Below, in pieces: positions 46,649 to 55,901 of a stretch of DNA of 64,000 nt. This stretch comes from Fen-671 sp963794745 (GTDB taxonomy: Bacteria > Actinomycetota > Acidimicrobiia > Acidimicrobiales > Palsa-688), in the NCBI GenBank assembly GCA_963794745.1, contig CAWCEZ010000008.1, forward strand, positions 1 through 64,000, written 5' to 3'. The stretch's first letter is position 1, and each line of letters begins with the position of its first letter. Position numbers and translations under genes: made by a program. A model generated the notes under the pieces. That model saw only the letters and a program-made list of their open reading frames with translations, was not told the DNA's origin and made no database searches.

Positions 46649-48172
46649 TCAGGCATCGCGCCACCCGGTCCGGGCCGCCTCGTCCAAAAGGCGCTGGCGG
46701 TCCACCTTGCCGGAGGGGGTCATCGGCAGGGTGGTCACGACGAACACCTCGTCGGGCCTCATGGTCGCCGGGATGACTGAGCTGGCTGCGTCGAGCACCT
46801 TGACTGCCGTGGTTCCGGCGGGGGCCTCCACGAAAGCGGCGATACCGAGCCTCCCGTCGAGGTCGACCGGCAGGCATACAGCGCCCGTGACCGCATCGAC
46901 CCCGCGAAGTGCGTTTGTCACCTCGCCGAGCGATATGCGCACGCCATTTCGTTTGACCACGTCGTCCGAGCGCCCTACGTACACGTAGAGGCCGCGGGCG
47001 TCGCGATAGACGAGGTCGCCGGTCTTGTACACAAGCTCTCCCGGGACGACGTCACGTCTCAGGACGCCATCGGACAGGAGCGGGTCCCTCCAGTAGCCGC
47101 TCATGAGCTGCTGGCCGCCAATGTGGAGCTCGCCCACCTCCCCCACCTCGTCGACGAGCGTCCCGCTCCCGTCGAGGCGGGCCAAAGCGAAGCTGACCCC
47201 AGGATGAGGGGCGCCGATCGGGACCCTGCCAGACGCCACGTCGGCGCGGCTCACCTCGTAGTTGGTCACCGCAATGGTGGTTTCCGTCGGCCCGTAGCGG
47301 TTGAACACACTGAGCCCAGGCAGCACACGCCAAAGCTCGGCGACGTCGCCCGCAACGCACTCCTCGCCGCCCAGAGCCAGCGTGCGAAGCTCGCTACCCG
47401 CCAGCTTGTCCAGCTGGCGAGAACCGACGAGGAGCCTCAGGTAGCTCGGCGAGAAGCCGGTGAAAGTTATCCCCGCCTCGCGAACTACGCTGAAAAAACG
47501 TTTCAGGAACAACAGGTCTTCGCGGCTCGGGATGACCAACGAACCTCCGCTGAGAAGCGTAGGGAAGACAGTCCCGTAAGAACCGTCGAAATGGAACGAC
47601 GAAACGCACAGTGCACGTGTCGAACTATCGAGGCGCAGCAGCCTTGCCGCGTGCGAGACCGCCCACCTGAAGGCCCTTTCGGGGATCCTGACGCCCTTTG
47701 GCACCCCCGTCGTGCCGGATGTGTAAATCAAGTAAGCGTCCCGCTCGGCATCGACGGAACGCGCCGGGACAGGACCGGAGCGAGCTAGGAGATCGTCGAC
47801 GCCGACAGCTAGCGTACCGTCAAAATTGGCTGCGCCCGTACCGGAGTGGCCCCCGGTGACCACGACCGTCGGGCCACAATCCGCCATAATCCGGGCAATA
47901 CGGCCAGGGGGGTCCATTGGTGAAAGAGGTACGAAAGCTGCACCTAGCCAGAGGCAACCGAGAGCAATTGTTACAAATGCAGCCGAGTTGCCCAGGTCGA
48001 CGGCGACTCGGTCACCAGGGGCAACCCCGTAGGCAGCCAAACCCGAAGCTGTTGCGGCCACCCGATCTGCCAGCTCTGCATAGGTTAAAGCTTCGTAGTC
48101 GTCGTGGACCGCAGGCTCGCCAGGTGCTACTTGAGCATGGTGAAGTACAAGCTCCAGGACGGCATCGCTCAC
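46649..48172 (-). CDS. stand-alone amino-acid adenylation (AMP-binding) enzyme
   Basis: 507-residue ANL-superfamily enzyme that activates an amino or carboxylic acid as its adenylate and loads it on a carrier protein. Core motifs: LIYTSGTTGVPKGVRI (A3), FNRYGPTETTIAVT (A5), ELHIGGQQLMSGYW, YKTGD (A7), GRSDDVVKRNGVRISLGEV (A8) and TPSGKVDRQRL (A10). The architecture, with no condensation or carrier domain attached, is like DltA and other single adenylation enzymes. The GTG at 48172 overlaps the stop of the LmbE-like gene (GTGA). A separate carrier protein is encoded at 52.9 kb, a likely partner. The substrate cannot be read reliably by eye. Confidence 0.88.
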   Translation of the reverse strand: MSDAVLELVLHHAQVAPGEPAVHDDYEALTYAELADRVAATASGLAAYGVAPGDRVAVDLGNSAAFVTIALGCLWLGAAFVPLSPMDPPGRIARIMADCGPTVVVTGGHSGTGAANFDGTLAVGVDDLLARSGPVPARSVDAERDAYLIYTSGTTGVPKGVRIPERAFRWAVSHAARLLRLDSSTRALCVSSFHFDGSYGTVFPTLLSGGSLVIPSREDLLFLKRFFSVVREAGITFTGFSPSYLRLLVGSRQLDKLAGSELRTLALGGEECVAGDVAELWRVLPGLSVFNRYGPTETTIAVTNYEVSRADVASGRVPIGAPHPGVSFALARLDGSGTLVDEVGEVGELHIGGQQLMSGYWRDPLLSDGVLRRDVVPGELVYKTGDLVYRDARGLYVYVGRSDDVVKRNGVRISLGEVTNALRGVDAVTGAVCLPVDLDGRLGIAAFVEAPAGTTAVKVLDAASSVIPATMRPDEVFVVTTLPMTPSGKVDRQRLLDEAARTGWRDA

Positions 48173-48933
48173 CGCCCACGCCTCAGGCTTAGCCGGCAAA
48201 AGGTCTCCGGCGCGGCTATGGCCGCCTCGACCTGGTCGCCTAGCGGTCCGAGCTGGGAACGGTAACACGCGATGACCTCTCGCTTGCGAGAGGCGCTCGC
48301 GGATGAGGAAATGTGCAGTGGCTCCATCGAGAAACCCAGCTTAGCGAGGTGCTCGTTGGCGTTTGATACGAGGATCGGCGACCTTGGGCCGTAGGGGAGG
48401 TCAACATAGGAGACCCAAGTTCGGTCCTGCACCCGCGCTGCCAACCGGGCGCAGGAAGCACCCACCATCATGTGGTCAGGGTGGCCCAAGCCGAGAGGTA
48501 TGAACCACGTTCCGACGTCGAGGGCCTCAATCACGGATTCAAGTGCCTTCTCGATCTGAGGGACCAGCTCAGCGTCGGCATGCTCGCGCGCCGCATTGGC
48601 TGCGCGCACAGCCCGACGTCGGAAACGGCCCAATCGGACCGGAGGTACTCTGTACTGGATGTCGGGGAAACCGAGATAGTGTGGCTCGGCTCCAACGAGG
48701 GCCATCGCTTCCGCATCCTCGGCTTTGCGAGCCGCCCAGGGGTCATCACCAGGTTTGAACCCGCACATTTGGTCCCATGGAGAAAGCGCTCCGCCGGCTA
48801 GGCGCCCCGCCGAGATGACCGTCACTACTTGGCTCCCTGGGCGCTCGCTCAACAGAGCGCCACAACTCAGGGCAGCGTCGTCGAGATGCGGCGAGACGAC
48901 CCCGACCGGGCCGGTGCTTGTCGTAGAAAAAAT
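48169..48933 (-). CDS. LmbE/PIG-L-like zinc N-deacetylase
   Basis: About 250 residues. The zinc motif VSPHLDDAALSCGALL lies at about 48850-48897, then VTVISAGRL, and the second zinc/catalytic segment LGLGHPDHMMVGASC near the middle. Family members remove acetyl groups from N-acetylglucosamine-containing substrates, which would free an amine on a sugar. The frame containing HxDD is open up to 48951 but contains no ATG, GTG or TTG before the motif; an ATT near 48933 or an indel in the T run at 48926-48931 is required, so the start is unresolved. It is co-translated with the adenylation enzyme. Confidence 0.8.
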   Translation of the reverse strand: MFSTTSTGPVGVVSPHLDDAALSCGALLSERPGSQVVTVISAGRLAGGALSPWDQMCGFKPGDDPWAARKAEDAEAMALVGAEPHYLGFPDIQYRVPPVRLGRFRRRAVRAANAAREHADAELVPQIEKALESVIEALDVGTWFIPLGLGHPDHMMVGASCARLAARVQDRTWVSYVDLPYGPRSPILVSNANEHLAKLGFSMEPLHISSSASASRKREVIACYRSQLGPLGDQVEAAIAAPETFCRLSLRRGR

Positions 48934-49131
48934 AGGGTGAATAGAAGGACTTTACCCTTGCCGTAATCAGCAGTCAAAGTTCGCCAATTTCCCTTTTCAG
49001 AGAGCCAATAACCGCGGTTAGCGGTGACCTCGCGGGACTTTTGAGGCAGCAGTTAGTTCATTAGGTCGTATTTGACCGAGACCGCTCGAGCGGGTGTTCC
49101 GACGAGGCCTAGCCCGACTAAAATTGCCGGT

Positions 49132-49995
49132 ATGACTTCTTCGACAACTTCGGCCGAGAACCCGAGCGTAGTCGTCCGGACGAAGAACGAAGCCGCTCGC
49201 GTCGAGGCAGCGCTGCGATCACTGCGCAGCCAATCCGTTGACGTCGAGATCGTCCTTGTCGACTCGGGGTCAACTGACGGGACCGTCGAGTTAGCCAAAC
49301 CGTTCTGCGACGAGATCGTGCAAATTAGGCCCGAACAGTTCACCTTCGGCCGTTCGCTCAACATAGGGGCCCAACGAGCTAGCGGTACGGTAGTGTTTGC
49401 CTTGTCAGCTCACTGTGCGGCCCCGAACCGAGAATGGGTGCGTAATCACCTTGTCCACTATCGCGACCCTCGCGTCGGAGGCGTCTTCGGCGCAGAGCTG
49501 AGCCCGTCAGGAGAGCCGCTGGACGGGCCGTGGACCGTTGCCGTTGCCGACGTGGAACTAAACCCCCACTGGGGGTACTCCAACCACGCGTCCTCGTGGC
49601 GGCGCTCGGTCTGGGAGAAGATCCCTTTCGACGAGTCGATGCGCTCGTGCGAGGATAAGCAGTGGATGTGGAGAGCCCTTCTGGCCTCGTACGCAGTCAT
49701 CGCGGACCCTGCGGTCGTCGTAAGCAGCAACCACCGCAGGCAGGCCGGGTTCAAGGCGCTATGGAAGCGTGAAGTCGCTGAGCACGAGGCATTGGCCCAG
49801 GCGCTCGACTACCCGGTGCCGTCGGCGCGCGAGACCTTGGCAACGTGGTGGTCGTTCTTCCCATGGGCAAGCCAAAGGCCGGCCTGGCAGCGCCGGCTCA
49901 GCCCCTGGCGTACCATCGAGATTGTTGGTGGCTATGTCGGCGAACGCGCCGGTGCAGCGCGACGGAACGCGGCAACTCTGCGCCTAGACACGTAG
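49132..49995 (+). CDS. GT2 glycosyltransferase
   Basis: 287 residues, intact. SVVVRTKNEAARVEAALRSL starts the GT-A fold, IVLVDSGSTDGTVELAK and FTFGRSLNIGAQRASG are the donor site, VFALSAHCAAPNREW replaces the usual DXD strand with an 'SAH' segment, and MRSCEDKQWMWRALL carries the ED motif. This variant is common in rhamnosyltransferase-like proteins. The ATG at 49132 is preferred over 49072 because homology starts just after it. A TAAAAT box ends eight bases before it, so the message may be leaderless. Its stop overlaps the next GT2 start (TAGTG). Confidence 0.85.
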   Translation: MTSSTTSAENPSVVVRTKNEAARVEAALRSLRSQSVDVEIVLVDSGSTDGTVELAKPFCDEIVQIRPEQFTFGRSLNIGAQRASGTVVFALSAHCAAPNREWVRNHLVHYRDPRVGGVFGAELSPSGEPLDGPWTVAVADVELNPHWGYSNHASSWRRSVWEKIPFDESMRSCEDKQWMWRALLASYAVIADPAVVVSSNHRRQAGFKALWKREVAEHEALAQALDYPVPSARETLATWWSFFPWASQRPAWQRRLSPWRTIEIVGGYVGERAGAARRNAATLRLDT

Positions 49996-51035
49996 TGGAA
50001 GCAGCAAAAACACTCACTATCGCAGTCTGCTCCTACCAGCGGAAGGAGGCGGTGGTGCGGCTCGTGTCGGCACTGGACGACCAAGCTCGCTCTAGTCCTG
50101 CGGACTGGGAAGGGATCGATGTCGTTGTAGTCATCGATGGTTCGACCGATGGGTCGGCGGAGGCCCTGGCTGGCCTAGTCCCTGTCTTGCCGTTCCGGGT
50201 GGTAACCCAACCCAACGGTGGCCTCGCCAAAGCTCGCAACACCTGCCTGGAGCACGCCAAAGGCGAGCTCATCTATTTCCTCGACGATGACCTCGTACCG
50301 GCAGAGGGTACAGTGCGACGCCACCGTCAAGCATTCCGCGACCAGCAAGCTCAGATGGTCCTCGGCCCCTGCCTGATCCCGGATGGGTTACCCGCGCCGG
50401 ACCTGACAAGGCGCTGGTGGGACCAACGCTACCGGGAGCTGGCCGAAAAGAAGGTCGTCGACCGCTTCGACCGTTTCTCGATAGCCAACTGCAGTGGGCT
50501 GACCGAGAAGTTCCGTAGCGTTGGCGGCTTCGATACGCAGTTCGTCGGTTACGGGCTCGAAGACCACGAGATCGGCCTGCGCCTCATGAGGGCCGGCGCC
50601 TTCGAGCGCTACGACGAACAGGCGGTTGCATGGCACTATTACACCGCTGACGAACGCCTGGCCGTCGCTCGCAACCGCGAGACCGGCCGCAACGCGGTGC
50701 GGCTGCTCAGGGCGCACCCCGAGGCCGCTCCAGTGTTGTTCCCCGAGGAGTACAACGGGCCCGGGCCGTGGCTGCTGGACCACCTCCGCCTTCGCTCACC
50801 CCATCTCCTAGGTGCAGTCGCCTGGCTGGCCGAACGTCTCGCCAAAGTGGCTAAACACGGCCCGGACAGGGTCGAGGACAACCTGTGGTGGCTGGCATTG
50901 GCAGCGGCTCACGCCGCCGGCGTCGCCGACCTCGACCGCTCGCTCGTGCCGTCGTTCCTTGGGCGCCCTGCCCGGCCCACATCGGGGCGCCCGGCGAAGC
51001 GCCCAGGCCGCCCGTCCAACGAACGGGTTGGGTGA
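49995..51035 (+). CDS. GT2 glycosyltransferase, paralogue of the 24.7 kb gene
   Basis: 346 residues, intact. LTIAVCSYQRKEAVVRLVSA, VVVVIDGSTDGSAEALAGL, GGLAKARNTCLEHAKGELIY followed by FLDDDLVPAEGT, and GGFDTQFVGYGLEDHEIGLR mark the family and align along the whole length with the protein at 24740-25756. The GTG at 49995 overlaps the previous stop (TAGTG), so the two transferases are co-translated; a hydrolase gene follows four bases after its stop. The C-terminal 25 residues are Arg/Pro-rich and probably disordered. Confidence 0.88.
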   Translation: MEAAKTLTIAVCSYQRKEAVVRLVSALDDQARSSPADWEGIDVVVVIDGSTDGSAEALAGLVPVLPFRVVTQPNGGLAKARNTCLEHAKGELIYFLDDDLVPAEGTVRRHRQAFRDQQAQMVLGPCLIPDGLPAPDLTRRWWDQRYRELAEKKVVDRFDRFSIANCSGLTEKFRSVGGFDTQFVGYGLEDHEIGLRLMRAGAFERYDEQAVAWHYYTADERLAVARNRETGRNAVRLLRAHPEAAPVLFPEEYNGPGPWLLDHLRLRSPHLLGAVAWLAERLAKVAKHGPDRVEDNLWWLALAAAHAAGVADLDRSLVPSFLGRPARPTSGRPAKRPGRPSNERVG

Positions 51036-51038
51036 ACC

Positions 51039-52884
51039 GTGGTACCCAGCGCACTTTGGTTCGGCCCACCGCAGCGCCCGCTGTTCGCGAGGTTGTACCA
51101 GCCGGCGGGAGGGACGGCTCGTGGCGCGGTTGTCCTGTGCCCACCGTTTGGGATCGAGTCCTCGCGGGCCGGCCGTGCGTACCGGGCACTCGGCGCGCAG
51201 CTGGCCTCGGAGGGCTTTGCAGTACTCCACATCGACTACGACGGCACAGGCGATTCGGCGGGTGCTGAGGGCGACCCCGGCAGGGTGGGTGCCTGGAAGG
51301 CTTCGATAGCTGCCGCGGTTGACCTCCTGCGCGCAGGTGGGGCACGGCATGTCTCCCTGGTCGGCATGCGCCTGGGCGCAACGTTGGCAGCATCAGCTTC
51401 ACCAGACTGCAACCCCGACGCGCTTGTCCTATGGGACCCGTGCGACAACGTCCGCTCCTACCTACGCGAGCAGGCGGTCCTGCGGCTCGTATACGAAGCA
51501 GCCGAGGAGCGCGCAACGACGCCTGGCGATGGATCTCTCGCGAGACGAGGTCCCAGGCGAGGTCGAGGCCCTGGGTATTGTCTACGGGCCAGAGACCGTG
51601 CGGGCTTTGTCCGAGCTGACCTTCGCAGCCATCCCGGGCGCGTTGGCTGGGTCCGTCCTCGCCCTGTTGCGGCCGGAACGAGCTCCCAAGCAGCCGGTGC
51701 TCGACCGCCTCTCGGAGCTTCAGGCACAGGTCGTAGAGGCATTGGAACAAGAACGGCTGGTCAGCGAGTCTTACAGGGAGCTTTTCGTTCCCCAGGGCAC
51801 CATCGACGTCATCGTGGGGTGGCTTTTGGAGCGGGCCGTACCGGAGATGGCCCCCTTCAAGGTGGCGGCGCCTCAAGTCGCATCCGTTAACGGGACAAAA
51901 GGGCAGGCTCTTAGCGAAGCGGTCATGTACCTGGGCCCGAACCGGTTGTTCGCCGTCCTCACCCGTTCGCCAGCCCAACGCCCCGAGGTCACCGTCGTGC
52001 TGCTCAGTGCGGGCGAATCCGACCACACAGGACCAGGTCGTCTTTGGGTCGAGCTAGCCCGGTCGTGGGCTTCGGAGGGTCTCGCCGTCCTACGCGTCGA
52101 CATGAGCGGCATCGGGGACAGCCCGCCTCGACCGGGCCAACCGGTCGACGTGATCTACTCACGAGAGGCACTCGAAGATGTTGCCGACATTGTGGCAGGG
52201 GTTTCCCCTGGCGCACCATCGGCAGTTGTCCTAATGGGCCTGTGCTCGGGCGCCTACCACGCCCTGCGGACGGGAGCCGACCTCGGCGTCGGTGGTGTCC
52301 TGGCAATCAACCCGGTCTTCTCGGCGGGGCTGCGCGAGATCCCCGGGCTCGGACAGGCGCCCGAGCCGCCCGGACCGGCGAGGACGGTGAAACGCGCGGC
52401 AACGCAGGGGCGCGCCGTTGCTCACAGAAAGCTCATCAGCGCCGACAAGCGCCTCGCCCGTCTGACGGCAAGACTGCTCTCCAAAGTCGGAAAAGACAGC
52501 GCCTCGGTGCCGGGCTCGAAACACCTGGCCCGACCTCTCGGGGAAATGTGGTGGTGGTGCGTAAACCGCGTCTCCCCCGGGCCGCGCCCCGCCCAAGTCT
52601 TGGGACGACTGGCCAAGCGAGGTGTCTACACGTTCGTCATGTGCGGCGAGGAGGAAACGAAAAGGATCCGCCGGGGAGAAGAGGGCGGGCTCCGCCGGCT
52701 TGAAAAAAGCCAGTTCTTCCATATGGAACTCGTCGCCGGCATGGACCATTCGCTGTTCACAAGGGTGGCACGAGGTCGTGCGCTACCGCTGCTTACAGAA
52801 AACGTAATGTCGCGTTACGGCCGGCCAACGGACGACCGAGACCAGAGCCCCGGGACTTTGGCTGCCACCCGGTCCAGCCCCTGA
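51039..52884 (+). CDS. tandem alpha/beta-hydrolase protein, one frameshift
   Basis: About 615 residues with two serine-hydrolase-like domains. In the first, VVLCPPFGIESSRAGRAYRA and VLHIDYDGTGDS are typical, but the elbow reads LVGMRLGATLA, with Arg at the usual Ser place. In the second, VVLLSAGESDHTGPGRLWVE and LRVDMSGIGDS are followed by LMGLCSGAYHALRTGA, which has a plausible nucleophile Ser, and a final AGMDHSLF with the His. The frame breaks near 51520 between the domains. Such double hydrolases occur in exopolysaccharide loci; here it follows the GT2 pair by four bases. It could be an acyl- or thioesterase in polymer decoration. Confidence 0.7.
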
Positions 52885-52906
52885 GAGGTGGTCCCTTTCG
52901 GGCTCC

Positions 52907-53152
52907 TCAGCTAGAAGAAGACTCTTTCGCCTGCTCGACCAGCTCGTGGAGCCGCGAAACCGGCAGGGTGGTGAAACCCCTCAGCTCATCGCCAGAGAAC
53001 TCCATTTCGAACTCCTCTTCCATAGCGAGGACAAGGCGCATAATCCCGAACGAGCTCAAACCCAAGTCCGGGAGCGAGCGGTCGCTGGGCATGTCTGCAC
53101 GAGCGATCCCCGCATGTGACGCAACAATATCTAGTACTGCATCCTGCGACAC
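52907..53152 (-). CDS. stand-alone acyl/peptidyl carrier protein
   Basis: 81-residue four-helix carrier protein. The phosphopantetheine attachment Ser is in LPDLGLSSFGIMRLVLAMEE, where LGLSS matches the usual (D/L)-G-x-S-S pattern, and the third and fourth helices (EFSGDELRGFTTLPVSRLHE) fit a PP-binding domain. Start is the GTG at 53152, five bases after GAGGGG; the ATG at 53176 lacks a site. It is the likely carrier for the adenylation enzyme at 46.6 kb. It is divergent from the ATP-grasp gene, with about 120 bases of shared promoter space. Confidence 0.85.
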   Translation of the reverse strand: MSQDAVLDIVASHAGIARADMPSDRSLPDLGLSSFGIMRLVLAMEEEFEMEFSGDELRGFTTLPVSRLHELVEQAKESSSS

Positions 53153-53276
53153 GGAGTTCCCCTCGTCAGGTCCCATTGCCTGATAATACTGTTCCTAATG
53201 CTCGTCACTGTCGGGCCGGCACTTTAGAAAAAATGAGGTCCCGGAACGACTTAATTCACCGCTATCCTCTTACTAA

Positions 53277-54533
53277 TTGAGCCGTGAGCCGTTACTCGCC
53301 GTCGTTTACAACCCTCGCTCAAGGCCTTGGGCAGAGGTGGTGGATGCCGCGTCCGGCGTGTGCCAGCTGCTCTGGGTCGTGGACTCGTCCAACCCGGGCG
53401 TCAGCGTCGTCGCCAGCGTTCTCCGCAGGTTCGGGAAGGTTGTCGATACGGTGGGCTGCTCGCCCCAGGAACTGGTCCAGCTCGTGTACGCCCATCGTCC
53501 GGACGGGGTCACCTCCTACGCTGACAGCGACCTCCATCAGCAGGCCTGGTTGGCCGAGGCACTCGAGCTGCCCGGTCTTTCGGTCCGCGCCGCGACGCTG
53601 CTCACGGACAAGCTGTTGCAACGCGAGGCTCTCGAGGCCGCCGGCTTGCCCGGACCGAAGTTCCGTGAGATCCGCGAGCCGGCCGACGAGAGCGAGATCG
53701 AACGGATCTCGCGGACTTTGAAGTACCCCGTGATGCTGAAACCGAGGGATGGAAGTGCCAGCCGAGGCGTCCGCTCGGTAGCCAGCCCGGACGAGCTCGG
53801 CCGTGCCCTCGGTGAGGTCGAGCGTCCTGTAAGGATGATGGTCGAGGAGCGGATGGAGGACCTGCCCAGCGCAGGCGCGCAGGAGGCTGCCCGCATGTCT
53901 CTGGTGTCCATAGACAGCATCGTCAGCCAGGATGTGGTCAGCCACTTCGGGGTCAATGGGCTGTTCCCTACTGCACCGCCGTTCCGCCTCTCGGGAGGCT
54001 TCTTCCCGGCGGACGCGAGCCCCGCCGAGATCGCCAGTATGTTCGACATGGCTACGGCATGCCTGAAGGTGTTGGGTTCGGGCTCGGGCTGTTACCGCAC
54101 TGAGATCAAGATCACCCCTCAAGGCCATCAGGTCCTCGAAGTGAACGGGCGCCACTCCGGTTTTGCGCCAGCCGTCATCGACCTGGCAGCCGGGGTGCCA
54201 ATGCTCCAGTTGTCCATGCGCCTGGCCCTCGGCGAGCACGTCGTGGTGGAAGGCCCTCTCACCTGCGAACGCATCGCCTACCGTTACTACGATGAGCCTC
54301 CGGTTTCCGCCGAAAAGGTGGTCTCCATCACTGGCTTGGACGAGCTTCGGGCACTGCCAGGCGTGGTCCGCGTGGACGTCCAAAAAGCTCCGGGCGACCC
54401 CGTGGACTGGCAAAACGGCTCGTTGGACAGGGTGTTCCAGGTAACGGGGACAGTCGCGACATACCCTGAACTAGCCGAGCGCTACAGGGCGTTCACCGAA
54501 GCCGTGGTCGTCACCTACCAGCACCGGGCTTGA
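53277..54533 (+). CDS. ATP-grasp ligase
   Basis: 418-residue carboxylate-amine ligase of the ATP-grasp fold, intact. The preATP domain covers about 1-110; LLTDKLLQREALEAAGLPGP and KYPVMLKPRDGSASRGVRSV are the A-lid and lysine-containing nucleotide site, MMVEERM follows, and EIKITPQGHQVLEVNGRHSG holds the Mg-binding Glu/Asn pair. Relatives include L-amino-acid ligases and BacD-like enzymes that join amino acids or attach them to amines. The start appears to be TTG at 53277, with a possible -10 box (TATCCT) nine bases upstream and no ribosome site. Next to the carrier protein, it may form an amide in the polymer-modifying path; substrate unknown. Confidence 0.85.
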   Translation: MSREPLLAVVYNPRSRPWAEVVDAASGVCQLLWVVDSSNPGVSVVASVLRRFGKVVDTVGCSPQELVQLVYAHRPDGVTSYADSDLHQQAWLAEALELPGLSVRAATLLTDKLLQREALEAAGLPGPKFREIREPADESEIERISRTLKYPVMLKPRDGSASRGVRSVASPDELGRALGEVERPVRMMVEERMEDLPSAGAQEAARMSLVSIDSIVSQDVVSHFGVNGLFPTAPPFRLSGGFFPADASPAEIASMFDMATACLKVLGSGSGCYRTEIKITPQGHQVLEVNGRHSGFAPAVIDLAAGVPMLQLSMRLALGEHVVVEGPLTCERIAYRYYDEPPVSAEKVVSITGLDELRALPGVVRVDVQKAPGDPVDWQNGSLDRVFQVTGTVATYPELAERYRAFTEAVVVTYQHRA

Positions 54534-54685
54534 TCATCCTGCTCTGTGAGGCTCATGTTGGCCCGTCCAAATGACGAAGTTCTCATTATGCGCGAGTCCC
54601 CTTCCAACGGCGAGACCGCGGGCACGCTCCTCGCCGAGCACACCCCCGGCTCGGGCCCCTGGCCAATCAGCGTACATTCAAGCCT

Positions 54686-55901
54686 GTGGCGATGAACCGT
54701 CAGGCAGAGGCCGCTGTAGCGGTCTCGCACGTATCGAAGGAGTACCGGATCCGCCAACGCGGCGAAGGGCCGGCCTACGCAGCGCAAGCTGCTCTGCGGG
54801 TGTTCCGCAATCGAACAAAACCGTCCTATTTCAATGCAGTCGATGATGTTTCGTTCGAAGTGGCCTGGGGCGACATCGTCGGCATCATCGGCCGCAATGG
54901 GGCTGGCAAGAGCACCCTGCTAAAGATCCTCACGCGCATCACCGCACCGACTAGCGGTCGGGCAGTGCTTGGCGGCCGTGTCGGGAGCCTGCTCGAGGTG
55001 GGAACGGGCTTTCACCCTGAGCTCACCGGTCGTGAGAACGTCTACCTGAACGGCACCCTGCTCGGGATGCGCCGTAAGGAGATCGAGCGCCGCTTCGACG
55101 AGATCGTCGAGTTTGCAGGCGTCGAGAAGTTCCTCGATACCCAGGTAAAGAGGTTCAGCACAGGCATGTACGTGCGCCTCGCCTTCGGCGTCGCAGCACA
55201 CCTCGAGAGCGAGATCCTGATGGTCGACGAGGTGCTTGCCGTCGGGGACGCCGAGTTCCAGGAGAAGTGCCTGGGCAAGATGCGCGAGGTGGCCAAGACG
55301 GGCCGCTGCGTGTTCCTTGTGAGCCATCAGGTGCAGACCGTGCGGGCTTTAGCCACACGAGCCATGTACCTCCAGCACGGCAAGATGATCTACGACGGCA
55401 CCGTCGATGGGGCACTGGACGTCTATAAGGCGAGCTTTGAACGCGTCGGCAACGACGACGTCCTCGAGGCGGCGATGCGTCCCGGCAGCGGCGAGGTGCG
55501 CTTTGCCTCGGTGCGTGCAGCGCAAGACAGTTTTGATGTGGCGGAAGAAAAGGTCATCGAGTTCGTGACCGTCCCAAGTCCTCTCGCTAACAAGCACCAT
55601 GTGCGATGTGACGTGCTCGACACCAACCGCGAGGTCGTCGCGCGCTGCGATTCCCAATTGGTCGACTTCTTCGTCGACCCGCGAAGAGGTGCACGGCAAG
55701 GTCGTCCTGCGGACACCGTGGCTGAGGCCGGGCGTGTACAACGTCGACCTCACCCTGTTGGGGTCACGCACGGTGGCTGACAAGTGGGAGGGAGCTTGCT
55801 CCTTCCGTGTCCTGCCCATCCTTCCCTATACCGGCGCAGCCTCCCCAGATGCCATCGAGGGGGCGACTGTCGTGGCCGACTTTACCTTCGAGCAGAAATG
55901 A
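54686..55901 (+). CDS. wzt: polysaccharide ABC exporter ATPase (Wzt-type), one frameshift
   Basis: ATPase of a polysaccharide/teichoic-acid-type exporter. N-terminal ABC domain: VSHVSKEYRIRQ, Walker A IIGRNGAGKSTLLKILTRI, Q-loop LEVGTGFHPELTGREN, signature VKRFSTGMYVRLAFGVAAHL, Walker B LMVDEVLAVGD and FLVSHQ. The C-terminal part (from about residue 260) is a beta-rich substrate-binding domain typical of Wzt proteins that select the finished polymer. One indel near 55680 splits it; the second frame continues EEVHGKVVLRTPWLRPGVYN to a stop overlapping the permease start (ATGA). Start is GTG 54686 or ATG 54692. Corrected length is about 405 residues. Confidence 0.88.

Noticed and set aside
48172..48268. 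Longer N-terminus for the adenylation enzyme (start at 48268)
   Set aside because: The extra residues are the antisense-like translation of the end of the LmbE gene; the GTG at 48172 overlapping that stop fits an operon and the family start.
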